Below are positions 6,537-12,687 of a stretch of 15,197 nt of DNA, in pieces. The DNA is from CAVXAE01 sp044225565. Its GTDB lineage: Bacteria > Pseudomonadota > Gammaproteobacteria > Steroidobacterales > Steroidobacteraceae. How positions within the stretch are numbered: the first letter of the stretch is position 1; each line of letters begins with the position of its first letter. Made by a program: the position numbers and the translations under genes. Under the pieces are notes generated by a model. It did no database searches and was not told the origin of the DNA. It saw nothing but the letters and a program-made list of their open reading frames with translations. Location: NCBI GenBank assembly GCA_044225565.1, contig JBGAIL010000115.1, positions 1 through 15,197 of the forward strand, given 5' to 3'.

Positions 6537-7082
6537 GTGCCAACTTCACGACGCTCCATTCTCACGGCAGCAGGCGCTGCCGGCCTTGCATCGCTTGCGA
6601 CGAGCGTTTCAGCCCACACACACGAGAGTTCTGCCATGAGCCGGACGATTGCCGAGCTCGTGCGGCGCTCCGCCGAAGCGAATGGCGCACTTCTACGCGG
6701 CGACCTCGATTCCTACCGCGCGCGGATCACGCTCACCGGCGACTTCACGCTGATGTCGCCGTTCGGCGGGACTCCCACGCGCGGCGCCGATATGACGGAC
6801 GAGCGTTGGGAAGCGATGGGGCGGTTCTTCAGGAATGGCGCGCTGAAGCAGGAACTGGTCCAGGCGTATGGCTCGCCCGACATGGTCGTCCTCGCGATCA
6901 TCGAGCACGGCCACGGCGCGGTCGGGGGGCTGCCGGAGCAGGACTGGCCGCTCCGCGTCACCCTGGTCTATCGCCGCGAAGGCGATGAATGGCATCTCGC
7001 CCACCGGCATGCCGATCCTCTGGTCAGCGCGATCTCCCTCGAACACGCCGCCGGGCTCGCCCGGCGCAAGCGGGACGGATGA
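6537..7082 (+). CDS. Tat-exported SnoaL/NTF2-like (DUF4440-type) protein
   Basis: A 181-residue protein read from a GTG start. Residues 1-27 form a twin-arginine signal peptide: SRRSILTAAGAAGLASLA carries the RR pair, followed by a hydrophobic core and a likely cleavage after SVSA, before HTHESS. The mature part starts with a helix (TIAELVRRSAEANGALLRGD). It continues as a cone-shaped NTF2-like domain, with DFTLMSPFGGTPTRGADMTD (69-88), VLAIIEHGHGAVGGL and the final strand-rich RVTLVYRREGDEWHLAHRHA. Such folds act as small hydrolases, isomerases or ligand binders. Export via Tat suggests it folds in the cytoplasm and works in the periplasm. It follows the VOC gene by 55 bp in the LysR-linked unit. 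The signal may be a recent addition, since an internal ATG at 6636 begins exactly where a cytosolic SnoaL protein would. Confidence 0.7.
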   Translation: MPTSRRSILTAAGAAGLASLATSVSAHTHESSAMSRTIAELVRRSAEANGALLRGDLDSYRARITLTGDFTLMSPFGGTPTRGADMTDERWEAMGRFFRNGALKQELVQAYGSPDMVVLAIIEHGHGAVGGLPEQDWPLRVTLVYRREGDEWHLAHRHADPLVSAISLEHAAGLARRKRDG

Positions 7083-7315
7083 GCGCTCCAACGATCCGCC
7101 CGTTGCGCAGCGCGGACGAGCTTGCGCGTCACTTGGGCCATGCAGGTTTGGAGCGAAGGGACCTGCTATGTAGTATGCGTGCTTTTGGACGCCCGGAACT
7201 CCATGATTCAGGCCTGCAACCTCTCTCGCAGGAGCGAGCCCTCCATCCGCCGCGCAGTGCATTCCTTTCTTTTCCTTCTCGTCCTCGCTTGCTCGGGATG
7301 CGCGACGAAGGGTGA
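7079..7315 (+). pseudogene. probable truncated gene remnant, possibly the N-terminus of a GNAT acetyltransferase
   Basis: A 78-codon ORF starts in the ATGA overlap with the SnoaL-like stop, a position typical of a genuine next gene in an operon. Its first residues, MSAPTIRPLRSADELARHLG, read like the opening of an acetyltransferase of the GNAT type (a strand ending in R-P-L/A followed by a helix). After roughly residue 25 the translation loses protein character, and from 7203 it runs out of frame beneath the transglycosylase gene. The simplest reading is that an operon gene was cut at about 7140-7200 when the DNA carrying the transglycosylase arrived. Only about 20 residues support the family guess; it could also be a chance ORF. 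Confidence 0.35.
7148..7176 (+). promoter_or_regulatory. candidate promoter for the lytic transglycosylase gene
   Basis: TTGGAG (7148-7153) and TAGTAT (7171-7176) are separated by 17 bp, the ideal spacing. The -10 matches the consensus at 4 of 6 positions and the -35 at 3 of 6. It would start transcription about 20 nt before the ATG at 7203. Its position fits a gene brought in with its own promoter. Confidence 0.35.
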
Positions 7316-8681
7316 TGCCTACGAGGAAGGCGAGCCGGTCGTCATCGAGAAGCAGGAGCAGGAGGTCCTGCAGGAGGAGCAGGTCCAGAAGGAGGAGGAA
7401 GCGCCGAAGGAAGTGGAAGGGGAAGTCCCCCTCGACGTTGCCGAGTCGGAGCCGGACGCCGAAATCTCGGAAGTGGTGGTCGCGGCCCCGGTCCGCCAGC
7501 GCTATGAAGTGATTCGCGACCTGGTGTCCGAAGCGAGGGTCCTCCTTCGCGACGTCGAGCTCCAGTACTTCTTCACGGGGAAGGGCAGGAGAGAGGCCCT
7601 GCGCGGGCGCCCTGTCGCCTTCGCGCTGTGGAGCGAGAACAGGCGCGAATGGTCCGTCGCGCACATCGAGATTCCCCGCCCTCCGGTCCGGTGGAAGCCC
7701 GGAGGCAGGCCCATGTCCTTCATCGTCCGCACGCCCGGGATCCAGGCCCGGCACGTGAAGGGCACGGGCGCCGAGCGCCTGATGTTCGCCTTCTCAAAGG
7801 ACGGAGAGCCGTTGAAGGTCTACGGGAGGAAGTTCCCGGTGTTCGACAACGCGCTGGTGAAGAAGAAAAGATGGAGAGCCGTCGCCGCGACCGCCAAGCC
7901 CATCGTCTATCTTCCTTTCACCGAAGACACGCTGGACCCGCTCTTCATCAGCGGCGGAAGGGACTACCTCCTGACCACGGCGCGCAAGGCGATCGATGAG
8001 CTGCGCCTCGCGAACGCGCCGAGCATGGCATTCCCGGGCTCGCTGCTCGCCGATGTCGTGCCCGCCGAAGTCCTCACCACCCTTGCGGTCATCGAGCAGA
8101 CGGACGACACCGACTACGTGGAGAAGAAGGCCGATGCGTTCAACGAAGTGTTGAGCCACTACGGCTTGAAGCGCGAGGAGGCGTTCCGGTACAGCGTCTC
8201 GAGCGCATCGGCCCTGGGCCCCATGCAGTTCACGAACCGCAGGGGGAACGGCACCTACGCGCTCGTGGTCAGGCGATGCCCGCTGGCGAGGATCGACCCG
8301 AAGTTCGAGCGCGGCGCCACGGACCTGCTGAACGCGATGAAGGCGGCCATCTGCCTCTTCGACATCGAGCTGGCGCAGATGAGCTCGGACATCCGCCTCG
8401 CGTATCGCGACAATGCCAGGGTGCTCGGCATCTTCCCCGTGGCCGCCTACAACGGCGGGCCGAGGAATGTGAAGAGGCTCTACAAGGTCATCCAGAGAAT
8501 GCGCGTGAGCCTCGAGGACCTGCGCCTACCGGGTGAGCGACCGCCGGACAGCGGAGTGATCTGCCCCTGTCTCTGGAGGGCCGTGAACGCGGATATCCTT
8601 CCCGTGTCGATCCCGAGATACAACAACGAGAACCGCTGGTACATCGAGAAGTACCAGAGCATCCTGAGGGTGTTCCAGTAA
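7203..8681 (+). CDS. SLT-like lytic transglycosylase lipoprotein
   Basis: A 492-residue predicted cell-envelope enzyme that would cleave peptidoglycan without hydrolysis. Residues 15-33 are a hydrophobic signal ending LACSGC; C33 is the probable lipidated residue, although C at -3 is unusual, and C30 is an alternative. Residues 40-95 are a very acidic E/Q/V-rich linker. About 98-270 form an unassigned beta-rich region. The catalytic lysozyme-like domain follows, with TTLAVIEQT (E298 as candidate catalytic acid), SASALGPMQFT (334-344) and VAAYNGG (413-419). The ATG at 7203 is chosen because the signal peptide begins directly after it; earlier TTG and ATG starts at 7122 and 7140 would put a long tail before the signal. 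Arginine codons are unusual: 20 are AGG or AGA out of about 48, against 2 in the first gene of the window. This suggests foreign origin. It is convergent with xylR across 19 bp. Confidence 0.75.
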   Translation: MIQACNLSRRSEPSIRRAVHSFLFLLVLACSGCATKGDAYEEGEPVVIEKQEQEVLQEEQVQKEEEAPKEVEGEVPLDVAESEPDAEISEVVVAAPVRQRYEVIRDLVSEARVLLRDVELQYFFTGKGRREALRGRPVAFALWSENRREWSVAHIEIPRPPVRWKPGGRPMSFIVRTPGIQARHVKGTGAERLMFAFSKDGEPLKVYGRKFPVFDNALVKKKRWRAVAATAKPIVYLPFTEDTLDPLFISGGRDYLLTTARKAIDELRLANAPSMAFPGSLLADVVPAEVLTTLAVIEQTDDTDYVEKKADAFNEVLSHYGLKREEAFRYSVSSASALGPMQFTNRRGNGTYALVVRRCPLARIDPKFERGATDLLNAMKAAICLFDIELAQMSSDIRLAYRDNARVLGIFPVAAYNGGPRNVKRLYKVIQRMRVSLEDLRLPGERPPDSGVICPCLWRAVNADILPVSIPRYNNENRWYIEKYQSILRVFQ

Positions 8682-8700
8682 CGGCGCGGCCCTAGAGCGC

Positions 8701-9891
8701 TCAGCGATCCTTCCCCCTCACCTCCGCGCGATAATCGCGCAGGGTGCGGCGCGTTTCTCTCTTGAACACCACGCTCAGGTACTCCGTGTGCTGGAATCCG
8801 GTTCGCTCGGCGATCTCGCCGAAAGCCAGGTCCGTTTCCGCCACCAGCTGTCTGACGCGCCTCAGCCGCGTGCGAAGGATCTCGACCCGCGGCGTGTGCC
8901 CGATGAGGTGCCTGAAGCGTCGCTCGAGCACCCGACGCGACAGGCGGCAGGTGCGCAGAACGTCGGATACGTTGATGCCCTCGCAGGCGTGCTCCCGGAT
9001 GAATTGCACGGCGCGTGCGATGTCGCGGTCCTCTACGGCGAGGATGTCGGTGGACTGGCGCTCGGCGATCCCGAGCGGCGGGATCAGATGCTCCGTGGGC
9101 GCCACTTCCTTGCCCGCCATCATGGCATCGAGGAGCGCCGCGGCTTCGTATCCCGCCTGCATGGTGTCGGGTATCACGCTGCTCAGAGGCGGGGAGGCGA
9201 GGTGGCAGAGCAACTCGTCATTGTCTACGCCGATCACCGCCACCTCGTCCGGCACGCCGAGTGATACTTCGCGGCAGGCATCCAGAACCTGCTGGCCGCG
9301 GACGTCGTAGCACGCCAGGATGCCTATCGGCTTCGGCAGGCTCTTGAGCCACCGCCCTAGCCCCGCGAGCAGCGTCCCGCGGCTTGCCGTGGAATTGCGC
9401 GGCGAATAGCTGCGGCAGTCGAAGCCTGCTTCCTGCAGATGCTCCGTGAAATGCCGCTCCCGCCACAGGGACCAGTTGAAGCGCGCATCCCCGCAGAAGG
9501 CGAAATGCCGGAATCCCCGCCCGATCAGATGCTCGGCGGCCAGCTTCGCGATCCGCTCGTCATCGGTCTCCACCCAGGGCAGGCTCGGCGCGAGCCGGGC
9601 CGCGCTCACGTCCACCGCCGGCAGGCGCTTGCGGAGCACGGCCCGCGCGATCGAAGGTTTCTCGATGCGGGCGATGATCCCGTCGCCGTTCCACTGCTGC
9701 AGCCACGAAGGCGGGTCGTCGCCGCGACCCTGTTCCAGCACCTGCAGGGACCAGGGCGGATGCTGCTCGGTGTAGCGGACGATCCCGCGCAGCAGGCCGC
9801 GCGCATAGGCGTTCGAGGTCTCGATTAGCAACGCCACCCGCGGGCGGCGGCGCAGGCGGTTGCGGGCTCGTGGGGAGCGTGCCATCGGCAT
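8701..9891 (-). CDS. xylR: XylR-type xylose regulator (periplasmic-binding-like sensor plus AraC HTH)
   Basis: A 396-residue regulator with the XylR architecture. Residues about 17-280 are a LacI/periplasmic-binding-like sugar sensor: RVALLIETSNAYARGLLRGI (18-37), then VDVSAARL, TDDERIAKLAAEHLIGRGFR and HFAFCGDARFNWS. The end (about 290-392) is an AraC double HTH: INVSDVLRTCRLSRRVLERR and FGEIAERTGFQHTEYLSVVF, with an arginine-rich stretch between. In known XylR, D-xylose binding drives activation of xylAB and transport genes. Here the gene is divergent from an operon containing xylA and xylB, which strongly supports the same role. The start may be the ATG at 9891 or the one two codons later at 9885; GGAAAG just upstream suits either. 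The effector is inferred to be D-xylose or a derivative. Confidence 0.9.
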   Translation of the reverse strand: MPMARSPRARNRLRRRPRVALLIETSNAYARGLLRGIVRYTEQHPPWSLQVLEQGRGDDPPSWLQQWNGDGIIARIEKPSIARAVLRKRLPAVDVSAARLAPSLPWVETDDERIAKLAAEHLIGRGFRHFAFCGDARFNWSLWRERHFTEHLQEAGFDCRSYSPRNSTASRGTLLAGLGRWLKSLPKPIGILACYDVRGQQVLDACREVSLGVPDEVAVIGVDNDELLCHLASPPLSSVIPDTMQAGYEAAALLDAMMAGKEVAPTEHLIPPLGIAERQSTDILAVEDRDIARAVQFIREHACEGINVSDVLRTCRLSRRVLERRFRHLIGHTPRVEILRTRLRRVRQLVAETDLAFGEIAERTGFQHTEYLSVVFKRETRRTLRDYRAEVRGKDR

Positions 9892-9953
9892 AGCTTTCCA
9901 CTCCCGGTAAAAAAAGACAAAGCCTGCCGTGCCACATTGCCGCGACGCGCGCT

Positions 9954-9989
9954 ACTGGCCGTGGAAGGCCGGTCAGAAAACTCAATTTC
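9954..9989. promoter_or_regulatory. candidate XylR operator region between xylR and the xylose operon
   Basis: The 151-bp divergent gap holds two dyads in tandem. ACTGGCC (9954-9960) and GGCCGGT (9967-9973) pair with one mismatch around GTGGAA. GAAAACTCAATTTC (9976-9989) has GAAA/TTTC arms, and GAAA half-sites recall E. coli XylR sites. The second dyad is one of the few AT-rich blocks here. They lie midway between the genes, suitable for control of both. A run of seven A (9909-9915) lies just upstream of the xylR start. The assignment rests on position and weak motif likeness. Confidence 0.35.
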
Positions 9990-10029
9990 CTGCACCGGCT
10001 TTCTCATGGGCGGCCACCCTGCCGCCGAC

Positions 10030-10035
10030 TACACT
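10030..10035 (+). promoter_or_regulatory. possible -10 element close to the start of the xylose operon
   Basis: TACACT lies 7 nt before the ATG at 10043 and no Shine-Dalgarno sequence is visible between them. If this is a -10 box, transcription would begin at or next to the start codon and give a leaderless mRNA. No good -35 is present at 16-18 bp, so an activator such as XylR would be needed. Confidence 0.3.
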
Positions 10036-10042
10036 CGGGCCG

Positions 10043-11164
10043 ATGAGCGGCAAGATCAACATCGCCCTGGTCGGCCTCGGCTTCGGGGCGGAATTCATCC
10101 CCATCTATCAGCGCCATCCGCGCGCCAACCTGTACGCAATATGCCAGCGCACCCGGGCGCGTCTCGACCGCATCGGCGATGCCTTCGGCGTGGAACGCCG
10201 CTACACGGATTTCGAGGAACTGCTCGCCGACCCCGAGGTCGATGCCGTGCACATCAACTCGCCGATCCCGGACCACGGCTGGCAGTCCATCGCGGCGCTC
10301 GAAGCCGGCAAGCACGTGGCCTGCACGGTGCCCATGGCGACCAGCATCGCCGACTGCCGCAGGATCGTGCAGCTCGTCGAGCGCACCGGGCTCACGTACA
10401 TGATGGCGGAAACCGTCGTCTATGCCCGCGAGTACCTCTACATGAAGGAGCAGCTCGATGCCGGCCGGCTCGGCCGGCTGCAGTTCGTGCAGGCCAGCCA
10501 CCAGCAGGACATGGACGGTTGGCCGAGCTATTGGCCCGGGCTGCCACCGATGTGGTACGCCACGCACTGCGTCGGCCCGGTGGCCGCGCTCATCGGGGCT
10601 TCGGCCGAGTACGTGTCGTGCTTCGGCAGCGGCCGCATCCGCAAGGAGCTCGCCAGGCGCTACGGCTCGCCCTTCGCGGTGGAGACCGCGCACATCAGGT
10701 TCCACAAGTCGGACGTGAGCGGCCGCATCATCCGCTCGCTCTTCGACACGGCGCGCCAGTATCGCGAAAGCATCGACGTCTACGGCAGCAAGGCCTCCAT
10801 CGAGTGGCCGCTCATCGAGCACGAGCCGCTCATCATGCACCGCGCCAAGCGGCCGGAGCACCGGATCCCGGGCGCGATCAAGGTGCCGGACTACGCATCG
10901 CGGCTGCCGCGAGCCATCCGCCCCTTCACCCGGCGGGGCGTGTATGACCTCGGCAAGAAGACCCACCTCAGCTTCACCCAGGGCAGCGGCCACGGCGGCT
11001 CGCATCCGCACCTGGCGCACGAGTTCGTCAGCGCCATCGTGGAGAAGCGCCGCCCGTTCCCGGATGCCAGGCAGTCGGCCAACTGGACTTGCGTCGGCCT
11101 CTGCGCCCACGAGTCGGCACTGAGCGGGGGAAGAATCGTGCGGCTTCCGGAGTTCACTGCATGA
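10043..11164 (+). CDS. Gfo/Idh/MocA-family protein resembling NAD-dependent GH109 glycosidases
   Basis: A 373-residue protein with an N-terminal Rossmann fold (INIALVGLGFGAEFI, 5-19) and a C-terminal alpha/beta substrate domain. At the usual catalytic motif GKHV..EKP the sequence is GKHVACTVPMA (89-99): V96 replaces the lysine on which classic dehydrogenases of this family depend. From memory, GH109 proteins also lack this lysine, and share a block like MWYATHCVGPVAALIG (170-185) and an ending like GHGGSHPHLAHEFV (316-329) through RLPEFT. GH109 enzymes hydrolyse glycosides through transient NAD oxidation of the sugar. Being first in a xylose operon, it may release or modify xylose from a xyloside; that is inference. 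The ATG at 10043 is preferred because the Rossmann motif follows directly; the upstream in-frame start at 9929 adds 38 residues without domain character. There is no signal peptide, so it is cytoplasmic. The stop overlaps the transporter start by 4 bp. A plain sugar oxidoreductase remains possible. Confidence 0.82.
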   Translation: MSGKINIALVGLGFGAEFIPIYQRHPRANLYAICQRTRARLDRIGDAFGVERRYTDFEELLADPEVDAVHINSPIPDHGWQSIAALEAGKHVACTVPMATSIADCRRIVQLVERTGLTYMMAETVVYAREYLYMKEQLDAGRLGRLQFVQASHQQDMDGWPSYWPGLPPMWYATHCVGPVAALIGASAEYVSCFGSGRIRKELARRYGSPFAVETAHIRFHKSDVSGRIIRSLFDTARQYRESIDVYGSKASIEWPLIEHEPLIMHRAKRPEHRIPGAIKVPDYASRLPRAIRPFTRRGVYDLGKKTHLSFTQGSGHGGSHPHLAHEFVSAIVEKRRPFPDARQSANWTCVGLCAHESALSGGRIVRLPEFTA

Positions 11165-12687
11165 GCCGCGAGCGCTTCCTGCTGACGGCGTGCACCGTGG
11201 CCATCGCCACGACGTCCTTCGGCTTCATCTCCCGCGCATTCCTCATCTCGGAATGGGGCGACCTGTTCAACCTTTCGGAAACGCAGATCGGCGCGCTGCA
11301 GGGAGCCGGGCTCTATCCGTTCGCCATCAGCATCATCCTCTTCAGCCTCGTCATCGACCGCATCGGCTACGGCCGCACCATGGCGATCGCCTGGGTGGGT
11401 CACGCCGTCTCCGCCGTCGTCACGCTCACGGCCACCGGCTATGCGCAGCTCTATCTCGGCACGCTGCTGTTCGCCCTGGCCAACGGAGCGGTGGAGGCGG
11501 CGACGAACCCGGTGGTCGCCTCGCTCTATCCGCGCAGCAAGACGCATCATCTCAACATCCTGCACGCAGGCTGGCCGGGCGGGCTGCTGCTCGGCGGGCT
11601 GCTGGCCATCGCGCTGGGCGACGTCGCCTGGCAGTGGAAGATCGGCCTTTTCGTGCTTCCCGCCATCGCGTACGGCGCCATGATGCTCCGCTGCCGTTTT
11701 CCGGTGCAGGAGCGGGTCGCCGCGGGAGTGAGCTATCGCGAGATGCTCCGGGAGTTCGGGTGGGCCGGCTGCCTCATCGTGAGCTTCTTCATCGCGCAGG
11801 CCGTGGACGAGGTGAGCCGCGTGTTCGGCGCCGGGCTCGGCACGGGCGCCGTCGTTGCCTTGGCGATGGCGCCGACGCTCGCGTTCGCGTTCTTCGTCCG
11901 CAGCCCCGGCCGCCCGATGTTCGTCTTTCTCCTGATCGTCATGATCCTGTTGGCGACCACCGAGCTCGGCACGGACAGCTGGGTGGCGGCGCTGCTGACG
12001 CCGGTGCTGCGCGAGTTCGGGTCGAATGCGGGCAACTGGGTGCTCATCTACACCTCCGCCATCATGTTCGTGCTGCGCTTCTTCGCAGGGCCCATCGCGC
12101 ATCGGCTCTCGCCGCTCGGGCTGCTCGCGGGCGGCTCCGCGCTGGCGGCGGCGGGCCTGCTGATGCTTGCCTCGGCCGGCGCCGTCGCGGGCCTCATCTT
12201 CTGCGCGGCGACGCTCTACGGCATCGGCAAGGCGTTCTTCTGGCCCACGACGCTCGCCGTGGTCTCGGAGCAGTTTCCCAAGGGCGGCGCGCTCACCCTG
12301 AACGCGATGGGCGGCATGGGCATGATCGCGGTGGGCGTGCTGGGCAACCCGCTGCTGGGGACGCTGCAGGATCATTATCTCGATGCGTCTCTCGCGCGGC
12401 AGAGCCCGCAGATCCACGAGGCGGTCGCCGGCTCGCCGCAGAGCAAGTACGGCATCGAATTCCAGCCGCTGGACAAGGCGCGCGTCGCAGCGCTACCGCA
12501 GGAGGACCGCGCGGTGCTCGATGGCGTGCGCGCGAGCAACAGCCAGGCGACGCTCGCGAAGGTCGCGGTGCTCCCCATCGTCATGCTCTGCTGTTACCTG
12601 GGGTTGATGCTGTATTTCCGTGGCCGCGGCGGCTATCGCGTCGTCCGGCTCGATTCGCCCGCCACGCAAGAGGGACCCGAAGGATGA
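11161..12687 (+). CDS. MFS transporter, probable xylose or xyloside permease
   Basis: A 508-residue inner-membrane protein with about twelve hydrophobic segments. The first ones lie at about 7-29, 45-66, 74-93 and 97-121, and the last at 467-486. The DRIGYGR segment (66-72) is the MFS loop 2-3 signature. Later segments carry glycine-rich helix-packing stretches (GWPGGLLLGGLLAIALGD, 137-154; NAMGGMGMIAVGVLGNPLLG, 381-400). About 65 polar residues (401-466) separate the penultimate and last helices, longer than in typical MFS sugar porters; I recall similar inserts in sugar-operon MFS proteins of other phyla. The 4-bp overlaps with the genes on both sides (ATGA at 11161 and at 12684) show tight translational coupling. 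Context points to uptake of xylose or a xylose-containing compound, probably proton-driven. The transport fold is firm; the substrate is inferred from neighbours. Confidence 0.88.
   Translation: MSRERFLLTACTVAIATTSFGFISRAFLISEWGDLFNLSETQIGALQGAGLYPFAISIILFSLVIDRIGYGRTMAIAWVGHAVSAVVTLTATGYAQLYLGTLLFALANGAVEAATNPVVASLYPRSKTHHLNILHAGWPGGLLLGGLLAIALGDVAWQWKIGLFVLPAIAYGAMMLRCRFPVQERVAAGVSYREMLREFGWAGCLIVSFFIAQAVDEVSRVFGAGLGTGAVVALAMAPTLAFAFFVRSPGRPMFVFLLIVMILLATTELGTDSWVAALLTPVLREFGSNAGNWVLIYTSAIMFVLRFFAGPIAHRLSPLGLLAGGSALAAAGLLMLASAGAVAGLIFCAATLYGIGKAFFWPTTLAVVSEQFPKGGALTLNAMGGMGMIAVGVLGNPLLGTLQDHYLDASLARQSPQIHEAVAGSPQSKYGIEFQPLDKARVAALPQEDRAVLDGVRASNSQATLAKVAVLPIVMLCCYLGLMLYFRGRGGYRVVRLDSPATQEGPEG

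Noticed and set aside
7122..7202. Earlier TTG or ATG starts (7122, 7140) for the transglycosylase
   Set aside because: They would place 21-27 extra residues before the lipoprotein signal, which must be near the N-terminus, and would run through the candidate promoter.
9929..10042. Earlier in-frame start for the Gfo/Idh/MocA-like gene
   Set aside because: The extra 38 residues have no family resemblance and would cross the candidate control region. The nucleotide-binding fold begins right after the ATG at 10043.
10891..12417. Long open frame on the minus strand, 508 codons, opposite the transporter gene
   Set aside because: Its translation is dominated by H, R, D, E and A in a low-complexity pattern typical of the antisense of a high-GC gene. 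It lies fully opposite well-supported genes.
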